Source: Rostrohypoxylon terebratum (lineage: Eukaryota; Ascomycota; Sordariomycetes; Xylariales; Hypoxylaceae). From it: a stretch of 64,000 nt of DNA. Positions 47,741 to 57,925 of this stretch are shown here, one piece after another. The translations under genes and the position numbers were made by a program. Location: NCBI GenBank assembly GCA_022497145.1, contig MU385936.1, positions 1-64,000 of the forward strand. The letters are read 5' to 3'. Numbering within the stretch: the stretch's first letter is position 1; each line of letters begins with the position of its first letter. Below the pieces are notes generated by a model. That model saw only the letters and a list, made by a program, of their open reading frames with translations. It was not told the origin of the DNA and ran no database searches.

Positions 47741-47913
47741 ATATATATGCTAAACGCCCATCACCCGAATACGAGTGTGTTGGGTTTGGTTCAATCTTGT
47801 TCATCTGGTCAACAGCTTCCAATAATAAGTGATGATAACCTCTTTGCAGGATTCCTGCCTGACCTGTATGCGACCTGGCTGCCAACTGTATCTTGGCATC
47901 CAGTCCCCGTGTG
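47741..47913. repeat. Diverged dispersed repeat, copy 2
   Basis: This stretch aligns by eye with about 1980-2146 over roughly 165 bp, with the strongest identity around TCAACAGCTTCCAATAATAA and CCAGTCCCCGTGTGAC. It overlaps the start of the open frame at 47829. Confidence 0.65.
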
Positions 47914-48242
47914 ACACCGACCCTGAGTGGAAGCAGTTGGTATGGTACTCCAAGAGAAGCCAGGCTCTCACGGGATCCTTGGAAAAATATGAAGAAGCCA
48001 TGATTATAATAGGCACCATTTCGACGGGGGCTGTGTGTGTTTTCGAGAATATGAAGTCATGGAAAGACATGACCAACGACTGTTTGCTTCGCGTCGGACC
48101 ATCTGGTCAAAGAAATATAGCTACGCAGTATTGTTTTTCAAGCAGTCGACATGGACACGACTTCATTATTAAGAATGGAAAGTTTGAAGTTTTTACTTTG
48201 TCCGAACCTCAGCTTCGGATATTAGTGGCACGGCATGCGTAG
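47829..48242 (+). CDS. Doubtful open frame, 137 codons
   Basis: The frame encodes a protein rich in Cys and Ser at its start (TSLQDSCLTCMRPGCQLYLG) and then charged, with IIIGTISTGAVCVFENMKSW as the only notable hydrophobic patch. Its first ~85 bp belong to a dispersed repeat. It has no family I recognise, no Kozak-like context I can judge and no introns. It could be the 3' exon of a degraded gene whose upstream part is the overlapping frame 47572-47832. I list it as possible but unproven. Confidence 0.25.
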   Translation: MMITSLQDSCLTCMRPGCQLYLGIQSPCDTDPEWKQLVWYSKRSQALTGSLEKYEEAMIIIGTISTGAVCVFENMKSWKDMTNDCLLRVGPSGQRNIATQYCFSSSRHGHDFIIKNGKFEVFTLSEPQLRILVARHA

Positions 48243-48535
48243 GGGGGTGTTAGTGGTGCTGGAATATAAGGTGGCTGGGAGTTTACGCCCTGTATCTTAG
48301 GGTATATAATGTACTATCACAGACCACTACAATAATCCTAGCAACTTAACCCTCCAATATACATCAATGATACTCATAACCTGCGATTATTTCAACAGGA
48401 AGAATGTTCATAATTGTCCTGGATGAATAGTTCGGAGATCCCATCAGTTCATTCTCCCTTGCTAAACCATAATTCCGAGAGACCAAAAACCAGACAAAGA
48501 TTACCCTTTACAACATACACCTCGTATACACCCTA

Positions 48536-49981
48536 TTAGTTCACGTTCTTGTGAACATGGCCATTTATCACGATCGCATGCAACTTCGAGATATCCTGTA
48601 GGATCTCGATATTCTCCACCGGATTCCCATCGACCAAGATAACATCGGCATAATACCCCGGCAACACCTTACCCAAGCACTCCGGGTATCCCATGATCTC
48701 CCCGCCGAGCGCCGTGGCGGCAATCAAGCTCTCCTTCGTAGTATACCCGAACAGATTCACAAAATGGGCCAGATCATTCGCATACGTTCCATGAGGCGCC
48801 CACGCAAACCCGTAATCGCCACCGGGAAGCACGCGGATCCCCCGCTTCCGCATCTCCGTCATCGCCTTCTTGGCAGCCTCGACCTCGTGCACCAAGCCCC
48901 TTTTCTCCGCCATCTCGGGCGTGAGCCCGAACGGCGTAGCCGCGCCCTGGCAGCTGAGCAGCGGGAAGTTGATGGCGGGCGCCACGAAGACCTGGTCCTT
49001 GAGGGCTTCGAGCATGGCCATGCCCTCGGCGTCCGTGTAGCTCGCGTGGTAGATCACGTCGACGCCGGCGAGACACGACATCTTGACCGAGGCGGCGGAG
49101 CGGGCGTGCGTGCAGACCCGCTTGCCCCTATTGTGGGCCTCCTCTACGGCAGCCTTGGTCTCAGCCAGTGTGAAGTAGGTCTCTTCAGCCCTATATACGC
49201 TCTGTGGTTAGTAAAGGTGGGAAAATAGGAGGGTCATTAGGTACACATACCCCATAGTGGGATGCGAGTAATCGCCCGTCATGCTCAACTTGATGTTGTC
49301 AACCCCCAGTTCGACAAATTCCCGCACAACACGACGCATCGCGTCGGCGCCGTCGGCGTAGCGGCTGATACTCGGAATAATCGCGCCTCCCGTTGTCGTC
49401 ACCTCCTGGCAACTAGCCAGTGTGCGGGGTCCGGGTATAATGCCGGATTTAATAGCCCCCTTGATAGCAAGATCAAGGCGTGGCTGTGCCGAAGCGGCTC
49501 CGAAACACATCGTGTACCCACAGTCAAGATACATTTTTGCTGCCTGCGCCGTGTGCAAGACGTGCTCTTCTATCGGCATCCGTGTCAAGCCATCCAGAGT
49601 CGGCGAGTTGTTCCAGCTTAGGTGAGTATGCGCATCCACCAGTCCTGACATGAGCGTCTTCTTGCCTTCCCCGTCGATAACTAAAATATCGGAATCAGGA
49701 GCGATGTCAACTTTGCCAACTGCCTGTATCCTCTCCCCTTCGATCAAAACATCCCCGAAAAATGGATCTGAGCCGGTTGAGTCGAAGATGTTGACATTCT
49801 TGAATAGGATTTTTAATTTGTCTCCATCCTTGTGGTTGTTGATAGTGATGTCAGCCGGCTTAGGCTTGTAAAATGGAAGTCCATTCACGGCGTTAATCCC
49901 GTTAGAGGTATCAAACCGAATGTCATTTAGAGCTGCCGCAAGAGGGGCTTCAGACTTGGTATTACCATTGACCGCCGACAT
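48536..49981 (-). CDS. Amidohydrolase family metal-dependent hydrolase
   Basis: Exons 49981-49251 and 49199-48536 (51-bp intron; acceptor CACAGAG chosen to keep frame) give 464 aa. It has the amidohydrolase superfamily layout: a small N-terminal beta domain, then the metal motif VDAHTHLSW with His118 and His120, Lys231 in NIKLSMTGD (probable carbamylated bridge), His275 in CTHARSAA, His295 in VIYHASYTD and Asp372 in LPGGDYGF. The set suggests a binuclear Zn enzyme of the imidazolonepropionase/prolidase-like subgroup that includes fungal ochratoxinase-type amidases. No signal peptide is seen, so it is probably cytosolic. It shares a 445-bp divergent promoter, with two CGG-N7-CCG sites, with the reductase gene. 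It may cleave or rearrange an amide or lactone intermediate or protect the producer; the substrate is unknown. Confidence 0.9.
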
Positions 49982-50214
49982 TTTAAGGATATTCTAATGA
50001 TTAGATAGCTATGCTTTTAGAGAGAAAGCAAGAATAAGCGACGTGATATCTTGATGATTCCCTCTTCAACCACAATGCATCTTCATGAACAACTAATTCT
50101 TTAAAAAGTCTAGCCATTTTTGACATCACCGTAATCATGCTGCCGATATGGTGCTTCGCATCATCTTTCCAGAATAGGCCATGGGGTTGATCGCAGTGGC
50201 AAAACTGCGCTGAC

Positions 50215-50227
50215 CGGAAACTTGCCG
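50215..50227 (+). promoter_or_regulatory. CGG-N7-CCG site 1 (Zn2Cys6-type)
   Basis: The sequence CGGAAACTTGCCG has inverted CGG triplets seven bases apart. It shares the inner TTG with the second site here and with the one at 52967-52979. Confidence 0.6.
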
Positions 50228-50244
50228 TCTCACCTTATGCCCTC

Positions 50245-50257
50245 CGGTAAGTTGCCG
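50245..50257 (+). promoter_or_regulatory. CGG-N7-CCG site 2 (Zn2Cys6-type)
   Basis: The sequence CGGTAAGTTGCCG matches site 1 at 11 of 13 positions and sits about 170 bp upstream of the reductase start. Confidence 0.6.
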
Positions 50258-50426
50258 TGGGACAAACCCATCACATCTACCGGTCTTGGCACTATCATGA
50301 ATAATACATTAAAACGATAGATCACAATGCAGGGGAAAACAACGTCCAGTAGATTTGAAGTTGTCTTGTGGTTTTCGATTGGTTCGGCTTTTGCACAACT
50401 CGTTTTTCCCTTTCCGTGCTTACAAG

Positions 50427-51446
50427 ATGGCTGCATTTATGGACGCCGCCTCCCTCTCACTTGGCTTTGTCGGCCTTGGGAATTTGGGAAGTGTGATGAG
50501 CCAGAACTTAGCGACTTATGCTCAGAAAGAAGGCTTCCCGAAGGTCAAAATATGGAATCGTTCTCGTGGTAAAGCAGAACAGCTTGCTAGAGATGGGTAT
50601 TTCGAAGTGTCAGATACATTGGAAGACTTAGCAAAGAGATGCGATATTATTCATGCTTGCCTTGCGAATGATGAAGTTGCGCTTTCGGTCTATCGACAGA
50701 TCTTGAGCGACGCGAAACCGGGCGTCGTGCTTGTCGACCACTCGACACTGTATCTAGATACATCTACGACTCTCTGCGCAGAAGCCACATCTAAGGGATC
50801 TAGCTTTCTCTCGTGTCCGGTCTTCGGTCCACCTACTGTTGCCAAAAGCGCGAACCTTCTAATCGTGCTATCTGGAGATGAGACGGCGAGGATAGTATTG
50901 AAGAAATACATTGTGCCGGCGCTAGGTAGAGCGGTCATTGACTGTGGTGATGACACGAGGAAAGGGTCACTTTTGAAAATCCTTGGAAATAGCTGCATCC
51001 TAGGCACAATCGAACTCTTGTCAGAAAGCTTCACTCTAGCGGAGAAGACGGGTTTCGACGCCGAGTTATTTTATGAGTTTATACGTAAGTAGTGGGCGCA
51101 GACCTGTGAAGATCCATGCCTACCTAGTAGCTAACATGATAACCTAGAGCAATGGTTTCCGGCTCCAGCTTGGGTGAACTATGGCAAAAAAATCCGCGAC
51201 GGGGCTTTCAGTGGCACAACTGGCTTCACTATACCTGGCGGGATGAAGGATGCATCGTACATCCGGCGACTAGGCGTTGAGACGTCAACTCCGACGCCTA
51301 CTATTGACCAGGCTTGGAGTCACCTCACAACAGCAAAGGCACTTGGTGGCGAGGGTCTGGACTGGAGTTCGTGTTCAGCAGGGATGCGTGTGACGGCAGG
51401 TTTGCCTCCATTCAAGGGTGAAGATTTTGCTTTGGTTAAGAAATAG
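50427..51446 (+). CDS. Beta-hydroxyacid dehydrogenase-type reductase (6PGDH/HIBADH family)
   Basis: Exons 50427-51084 and 51148-51446 (63-bp intron, phase 1) give 318 aa. The N-terminal Rossmann domain opens with LGFVGLGNLGSVMSQNL (residues ~12-28), an NAD(P)-binding GxGxxG variant. The substrate motif DHSTLYLD is near 118, the CPVFGPP glycine-loop region near 140, and the catalytic Lys in GSLLKILGN near 195. The C-terminal helical domain follows. Members reduce or oxidise beta-hydroxyacids such as 3-hydroxyisobutyrate, or act as imine/succinic-semialdehyde reductases. Start: the frame opens upstream at a TTG; I use the ATG at 50427, and ATG 50439 is possible too. It shares a two-site divergent promoter with the amidohydrolase and is likely a tailoring enzyme of the cluster. 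Confidence 0.9.
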
Positions 51447-51979
51447 GAGAATACCTCCCAGAAAAATGAATTGAATTTGTACTCCGAAAATAAAGGGCGC
51501 CCCTTTTATCCATGTGACTGAGCTTTCTTAGCGTGTGTCGCTAGGGTGTTTGGGGGATGGCCCAGGGCTCGTTGCATAAGGAATATATACCGTTTTACAA
51601 TCACTGACTAGTACGTACGACCATAGGAGCTGGAGAACTCGGGGTCCCGTCCGCTCCCCCATAGATAAGCCAGCTACCGCCAGATTAGTAGTTGGGTCGG
51701 TGACGACCAGCGAATCCCTGGTGTTGTACGTTTTTTCTTTTCTCTTTTTTGCCAAATACATTTTCTGCTATTATCAATGTGTAAGAGACATTTCTAGTTA
51801 TTTTTTTCAAATTGAAATTAACGCATTGGAGTGTTTTTTTGAAGAGGAATAAATGTTGACTTCATCGTTTTGTTAGCCAGCCGACAGATTATCTATTGGA
51901 GAGCGGTCGGGGTCAACTGCCCACTACAGGTTCCTACCAACCAACCCCCACAGTAGCCCGTATTTTAACCTTGGAACCG
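51447..51979. other. Convergent 3' flanks
   Basis: The spacer lies between the reductase and the alpha/beta hydrolase, which end towards each other. Poly-T tracts near 51730-51755 and 51800-51840 are the only notable features. Confidence 0.45.
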
Positions 51980-52851
51980 CTAGATATTGCTTGTCACTGA
52001 TCTTATGGCCTTAACACATTCTTCTGGACTCTCCAGCATATGCCAATGTCCCGTGTCCTTACAAGTTACTTGCTGCGCATTCGACCCAATATCATTAACA
52101 ATCGCCGCACCCACTGCAAGGGTGGATACCTTGTCTTCATCACCGGATAACACGATTACTTTGCCCTTGATCTGACTCCACACCGGAGCCGAGCTCTGAG
52201 CTAGAGCATCCACGGCGAGAGCATACCCCTCCGGGTCTTGTCTTGTGAGCATCTCCCGAGCGAGCGATACCTCCCCTTTGCGATCGGCTAAAGACTTAGC
52301 GGAGAATGCGTTCGAAACTACCATATCGGCAACAGCCACCATTCCTTCCTTTCGTACAAGCGCAGAGCGAGCGGCAAGTGCTTTCCGGACCGCTTCAGGA
52401 GATGGCTTAACAGCGCCCAAGGTCACGACCCCCTTGACTTTTTCGGGGAGCTTGGCCGCAAGGTGGAGGCTAATGAGTCCGCCGAGGGAGTGACCCACAA
52501 CCACGATGTCTTTCAGCCCCAAATGGTCGATAATCGCTAATTATAGGTTGATTTCTTAGTTATATATAACACGAAGTACGTAGTGATATAAGAATTGTTA
52601 CCTTCACAGTCAGCTACGTATGACTCCACGCTTGAACTCGATGGCACCGAGCTTCGACCATGGCCAGAGAAGTCAAACCGAATAAGGTCAAAACCAAGTA
52701 GATCGGGTACTAAGGGTTGGTACGAGTTGGTTGTCCCGCCGAGACCGTGGACGAACAGAATAGTCCTCGAGTCCCTCTTCCCCTCTCTTTCGTAGAAAAG
52801 CTTGACGGAATCGCGGATCACGTATCCGGATGATGTAATATGAGAAGCCAT
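51980..52851 (-). CDS. Alpha/beta hydrolase (AB hydrolase-1 type)
   Basis: Exons 52851-52602 and 52536-51980 (65-bp intron, phase 1) give 268 aa of the alpha/beta hydrolase family, in the size range of 3-oxoadipate enol-lactonases and non-heme peroxidase-like esterases. The oxyanion loop is FVHGLGGT at 33-40, the strand-5 motif DFSGHGRSS is near 60-68, the nucleophile GHSLGG has Ser100, the acid is Asp216 or Asp218 in SGDEDKV, and the base is His247 in DTGHWHMLESPEE. The triad is complete, so it should be active. No signal peptide. A CGG-N7-CCG palindrome 116 bp upstream links it to the proposed regulon. Likely role: hydrolysis of an ester or lactone intermediate, or release of a product. Confidence 0.9.
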
Positions 52852-52966
52852 GGCTCTCTAAGAACCTCGCTGAAAGTACACCGAGTTAGTAACGAGAAAC
52901 GAGAGAGATCTTTCGCCTTAAATCGTCTTCTTCGTTTCTAATATGCCTATTTTGCTCCCCAGCTGC

Positions 52967-52979
52967 CGGAATGTTGCCG
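52967..52979 (+). promoter_or_regulatory. CGG-N7-CCG site upstream of alpha/beta hydrolase
   Basis: The sequence CGGAATGTTGCCG is the third perfect palindrome of the CGG-N4-TTGCCG type. It is 116 bp from the hydrolase start and lies between that start and the stop of the next gene, so it can only serve the hydrolase promoter nearby. Confidence 0.6.
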
Positions 52980-53133
52980 GCAGAGAAAAGTGGGTCGTCA
53001 GATAGGGGTCCCTACAACCTTGGAAGCTATCATGGACATAAAAGTTCAATATGATTCATTAGATACCAGATTGATCTTTGTCAACCTTTAGCGTATGCCC
53101 AGTGCCATCCATAGTGTACATATCCTGAACATC

Positions 53134-53856
53134 TCAATCAAAATTATCGAATAGAGCCACAACATGCGCACCGTATTCTTTGATCAAAGCACAAGCAATT
53201 GATTCTGCTTCGTGTCCCAAGATTGTGATATTAGGTGCTCTTATAAGATCTCCCACCGATTCGCTAAGATACGCTTGATCTGTCGTGAGGCTACGCACCT
53301 TTTCCATGAGAACCGGGCTTCCTGATATCGTCAGGGGTGCTTCCAGCTTTGCTACTACAAAGACTGCCGAAACGGAAAAGTTCTTCGGGCTATCTCTCTG
53401 TTGAAATGGCTCCAATTCTGGAGGTATGGTAGGGTTTGGTTTGGTATTTATTGTGGACCAGATGTCTCGGCCAACTTCTCGTAGGCCTAGAGAAGACCAT
53501 CCAACGAGCATTACGTCGCATGGAAGCTGAACTTTGGACAGGTGTAAAAAGAGGCGGAATGTACTTGTAAATTGTAGCTCGGCCGAGTCATCCAGAGGAA
53601 AAGCAATAGCGATAGGCGGAATCCCCGTAAATTTCCCAGGCCTAGTTATGTAATTGTTTCCCGCGCTGTCTTCCTATAAAATCGTTAGATCATCCCATAT
53701 CTTTGATAGGTACAACAATGACCTTACAGAAAGTTGAAGCGACTGTGCTCTGCAGAAGTCCTTCAGAGCTTCCCTGAATGTTGGGTTTAGTGAAGTTTGA
53801 CTGTGGCCATCTATGTAGGCCTTTCGCAAACTGGCAAGGTCATCATTCTCAGACAT
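53134..53856 (-). CDS. Unrecognised cluster protein, 222 aa
   Basis: Exons 53856-53728 and 53673-53134 (54-bp intron, donor GTAAGG, phase 0) give 222 aa. I do not recognise the family. Visible features: a hydrophilic N-terminus (MSENDDLASLRKAYIDG), a hydrophobic beta-rich block TGIPPIAIAFPLDD near 57-70 and FRLFLHLSKVQLPCDVMLVG near 80-99, a segment VSAVFVVAKLEAPLTISG, and a C-terminal Rossmann-like alternation ITILGHEAESIACALIKEYG followed by AHVVALFDNFD. There is no signal peptide or membrane segment. It is divergent from the Dabb gene, sharing a 565-bp promoter. Context suggests a partner or tailoring protein of the pathway. The intron gives a consistent phase, so the gene is probably real. 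Confidence 0.7.
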
Positions 53857-54421
53857 TGTCGCTGATATTTTGGTGTTGGCTACAGATCACTACTCTTCCG
53901 AAACTGGACAAGATCATATTCATATTATTCATAGGAAGCTGTCGACCAACATTTGGTAGACCTATTACCTCAGTAGGAGAACTTCCGTCCCAACTAGAGT
54001 GAGATAACGTGAGAAAGGGGGGAGCTAGTGGACTAGTGGACCAGCGGACGGGAAGATGCCATTGTCAGATTGTGGGGTAATTGTGGAAGCGCAGGGGCAA
54101 ACCTACCTACCTGTCTACCTATCTCCTATCTCCTATATATACGTATGACGCATGTACTTGAAGGTACTCGGCAGAACTAGAAAACGCCGATCGGAACTTC
54201 GCGCCTTCATGTCGAGTCGTAACTCCGAATATCATTCGACCAAATTATGAAAGAAGAGATTATTGATGAGAATCCTTTGCAATAGTGTAGAGCGTATATA
54301 AGCTTGATGTGTCTCTATGATAGGTAAATGTTTCCTTGTTCCGTACAACATCAACATCACATAATATACACGCACAATTTTCAGGTACTAGGGGCATCCT
54401 CATAGGTCCCTATCCGCCAAC
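53857..54421. promoter_or_regulatory. Divergent promoter (unknown protein / Dabb protein)
   Basis: A TATATAAG element at about 54295-54302 lies some 120 bp before the Dabb start. A near-match to the regulator pattern, CGGAACTTCGCG, is near 54191. A CCTACCTACCTGTCTACC tract occurs at about 54100-54120. No perfect CGG-N7-CCG site was found. Confidence 0.5.
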
Positions 54422-54899
54422 ATGACCGTATATCATATAGGTAAGACATGAAAGTGGGACTCGGAGTTTGGCTGAAGCGCTGACGGTGTAACAAGTACTT
54501 TTCAAATTAAAGCCCGGCGCCAAACAAGAGTTGATAGATGAATTTGTCACAACGGCAAAGGCGATGGTGAATGAAGTTCCCGGTAGGTTGTCTTTTATAA
54601 CATTGTCTTCTCTCACACTGGCGCTTAACTGTCATATCGGCTAGGTCTCACGAAAGTTGATGTCGGGCCACCTTTGCCTATATCCGTACATCGCGGTCAC
54701 GGCTTTAACATGGCTGTAGTGGGCGTCTTAGAAAAGCCAGAGGACATTGCTGTCTATGCTGCTCACCCAGCCCATCAGCGGTATGTCAACTTATCGCGTA
54801 GTCTTCCTCGGATGTTAACAAATAATGCACAGTGCACATGAGCTTAGAGAGCAGCTGTGTGAAGATAGTCTTGTATATGATTTGGAATTCCCAGGATAA
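54422..54899 (+). CDS. Dabb-family (stress-responsive A/B barrel) protein
   Basis: Four small exons, 54422-54440, 54496-54582, 54645-54780 and 54833-54899 (introns 55, 62 and 52 bp), give 102 aa, the normal Dabb length. All junctions keep phase and rebuild the family pattern: MTVYHIVLFKLKPGA at the start (HxVLFKLK), VPGLTKVDVGPPL at 34-46, RGHGFNMAVVGVLEKPEDIAV (part quoted) near 52-71, YAAHPAHQ at 73-80 and the closing LVYDLEF. Dabb proteins are dimeric alpha/beta barrels; some, such as olivetolic acid cyclase, cyclise polyketide-like chains, others are of unknown stress-related role. His54, His76 and His79 line up with positions used for catalysis in some members, but activity is not provable here. 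The gene is easily missed because no exon exceeds 136 bp. Confidence 0.9.
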
Positions 54900-55304
54900 A
54901 AGGGCTCTTTGAACCAGATCTATAGACATCCACTAAAGCTTTTATAATTGGAAATAGGTACCTAAATATCATCCAGAATGGACAAAACTCTAGGAGCCGT
55001 AATTTCCATGCTGTGACATTGTGGCACAACCTATGAAGCACACGGAGATATCGGGGTTTATATTTCAGAAAATAGAAACAGTGCAGAGGGTCGTTTGACG
55101 GCCGATGTAGAAAGGTCTTTGGGTACGTCTCAATGGCGCTGCTGACCGCTTGGACTTCGGGATGCTGCAGGTGAGATCCGGGATTTGGCAAGCCTCTAGG
55201 GTTGATTCACGTTGAATGTGGGGTAGTGAAATGATCTTCGATTTATAATCTACACCACCTTGTTTATAGATTGAAGATGGAGAGAAGTAAGAAAGTATCT
55301 AGCT
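54900..55304. other. Promoter region of the Zn2Cys6 regulator
   Basis: This 0.4-kb spacer separates the Dabb gene from the regulator in the same direction. No CGG-N7-CCG site of the shared type was seen, so autoregulation is not supported. Confidence 0.45.
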
Positions 55305-57598
55305 ATGTCGGCTAGGCCAATCGCAGATTCGATAATGCCTCAAAGCGATCCTAATCGCAATAGCAATCCTCGACAATCGCGGAAGTATGGGTTTGCCTGC
55401 TCGAATTGCAGGAGACGAAAAGCAAGGTGTAATGGCGCCATGCCAACTTGCCAAAAATGCCTTGCCAACAACGAGAGTTGCTCATATGATAAGTGAGCAT
55501 CAAGATGTGTTGAGGTGTCGAGCATCGGGTTCTCACAAGTTCATAGGGCGCCCTCGGTAGCTTATGCGGTATCGCTGCAAAACCAATTGCAAGCGTACAA
55601 GGATCGGATCAAAGAACTAAAGCGAGTGAAGGATGAAGAACGCGACGCTCTCTTGAACGAACCCATTTGTACAATAAGCCCAAATGAAGGCCGCTCTCGG
55701 GCATTTAGGAGTACTTCCGATTTCCCCAGTCCATTGCGGATAGATACCGCCAGTAAGCGAGACACGGCCGACGCGGCCGAGATAGCCTCTGTCGGAACGG
55801 ATGGCCGTCTCTGCTTCTATGGAAAAACCAGTCTGTACCACATCGACCCCCAAAACTTTGACCCAAATAGTCCTGAGACGAACCATGATACTAGTATTGA
55901 GAATGATAACCATGGCCTAGCGTATATGCCTTCTCTATACCCGCAATTCTGCGATACTGCTTCAATTCTAGCGGAGACGCCCTCAGCTATTTTGGTCGAC
56001 CTCCTTGATACGTATTGGACATATCCACACCATTTACATTGCGTACTATGCAAGCCTCTATTCTTACGTTAGTATAAACCCGCCGCCACCTATTCTGACT
56101 ATCTAAACGAAACGCAGGTGACCTATATAGTTCAGGGCCATATGTTACCCCCTTTCTACTCTGCGCTGTGCTTGCACAGGCTGCTCGATATTCCACTCGT
56201 TCAGATGCCGCAGACATTGGACGGGGCTTTGCCGCCAAAGCCTTGCAACTCCTACCAAGCGACATTGAAAAAGGCAGTTCAATCCCCACTATTCAAGCTC
56301 TCCTTGTGTTCTCGGCCCGTGAATGTGCTTGTGGAAGGGTGTCTCAAGGCTGGCTTTACTCTGGCATGGCGTTCCGGATGATGCGAGACCTAGGGATCGA
56401 TGTTTCTCCCAAGAAGCTAGGACACTTACTAAAACAATTCTCTGAGGAAGATCTAGCAGTACGGCAACAGGTCTTTTGGAGTTGTTACACATGGGATAAA
56501 ACCATGAGTGTGTGCCTTGGCCGAGCGGCAGTACTACATTGCTCTGTAGAGTTACCCACGCTGAACACATTACCATTCGGGCGCGAGGCAGACGACGAAA
56601 TGTGGCCTCCAACTGTCATCAATACCTCGCTAGCAGACGGCCTCGTAAAGCAAAAGGCTCTAAGCACTGCTAGATTTATCGCTTACTGCGAGCTTTCTAT
56701 AATCACCGAAAGTATCCTTGATACTTTATACTCAAGACCCCACAGCGGGCAACTACACCTTTTGACATACCTCGATACGACTCTGCAGAGATTACAGTCT
56801 TGGGCCGACCGTCTCCCCCCAGAACTATTCATCAAAGAAGCTACTGCAACTATAGTGGCACCTCCACTACACATCCTTCTCCTGAATCTAACATATCACG
56901 CAGCTACCATCCTTCTATGTCGGCCCTATCGAACTGTCCAGCAAAACGCGAAAGAGAAATGTACCCAAGCGACTCAGATGATCGATACTCTGTTTGTTTT
57001 ACACGTCAAACGCTTTGGCTTCCGATATGTTACATACCTCCAGACCTACACACTGTTCGTCGCTTGCACCATAAACGTCCTTGATTTTACCGAAAATGAT
57101 GGCCCAACAGGAGACTCGAAGTTAGCTCAGGAAGCCAATGCTAGACTTCACTTCGGACTCGAGATTTTTAGACAAGCCAATAGCACGCCGGCAGCAGCTC
57201 GATGTGCAGCTACAATCTCTCAGCTCTTCCAAAGACAGAAAACATCCAAGCAAATTGAGAAAAGCAACCCAGAAAATCTAGCAAGGGTCCGTTCTCCCAT
57301 GACAGACATGGCTGATAGTTCGAGTGCCCACGACATCACCATAGCCCCTTTAATGACGAACCCACCCCCAACAACGCCCTATCAACCCCACGTTACGGTT
57401 CCCAACTTGATCCCAACGAACAATGCTACGTCTATCCAAGATCAGAACCTGACCGAACCATTTGATTTTTCTCTTCCGATCGAAACGCCACTTCGGTGGC
57501 TACCAGAGAACGTTCAGGATGATGGGAGTTGGATGTTAATGGCGGACGTAAATTTCAACGGCGATTTCGATTTCTCATCAATACCAGAATTCTCGTAA
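55305..57598 (+). CDS. Zn2Cys6 transcription factor
   Basis: Exons 55305-55492, 55547-56067 and 56118-57598 (introns 54 and 50 bp) give 729 aa. The binuclear zinc cluster spans residues 32-59: Cys32, Cys35, Cys42, Cys49, Cys52 and Cys59, with the basic RRRKAR between. A coiled-coil linker follows (VSLQNQLQAYKDRIKELKRV), suiting a dimer that reads inverted CGG triplets. The middle-homology (fungal_trans) domain runs from about residue 215 to 520, with DLYSSGPYVTPFLLCAVLAQ rebuilt across the second intron, and RVSQGWLYSGMAFRMMRDLG after it. The C-terminal ~150 residues are Pro/Ser/Asn-rich with acidic FDFSLP and FDFSSIPEFS motifs that look like activation segments. It is the only regulator in the block and the likely binder of the CGG-N7-CCG sites; that link is inferred. 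Confidence 0.93.
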
Positions 57599-57925
57599 CT
57601 TTAAATAATTGATCGTGTAAAAGGGATGTTCCACATTACCTCGTATCATGAGGCTTGTATTGAAGGTATCGTTTGTGTAGGTACTGCTCCTGTAAATTGA
57701 AGACATGATAGGATAATAATTAGATGGATCCACAGCTTGGGTCTAAAACGAGGGACTTTGTGACCGTTGGCCCTATGTTAGGTACTTTCTGGGTCGCTAT
57801 GTAAGCCAACGTTCAGTATGGACGTATTGAACAAAGCCAACAGCGTAGACAAGTGAGCTGACTACATGTCGCAAAATACTTCGGATGACCCATTCCGCAA
57901 CCCTCACAATCTAGAATCTAGATAG
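57599..57925. other. Short intergenic region
   Basis: This 0.3-kb spacer between two rightward genes shows nothing distinctive beyond a GTAGGTACTGC motif near 57678. Confidence 0.4.

Larger units (their letters stand above)
47292..48535. other. Scar region between foldback element and amidohydrolase
   Basis: This 1.2-kb stretch contains the second copy of a diverged repeat (about 47741-47913) and an open frame at 47829-48242 described separately. The first 300 bp is low-complexity AT-rich sequence with AAAAAAGGT repeats near 47365-47390. Confidence 0.4.
49982..50426. promoter_or_regulatory. Divergent promoter with two CGG-N7-CCG palindromes
   Basis: The region drives the amidohydrolase leftwards and the reductase rightwards. 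Two palindromes lie 30 bp apart centre to centre, at 50215-50227 and 50245-50257. The even spacing of about three helical turns would put two dimers on the same face of the DNA. Confidence 0.65.

Noticed and set aside
54844..55191. 115-codon frame on the minus strand
   Set aside because: It overlaps the last exon of the Dabb gene on the other strand and has no family features.
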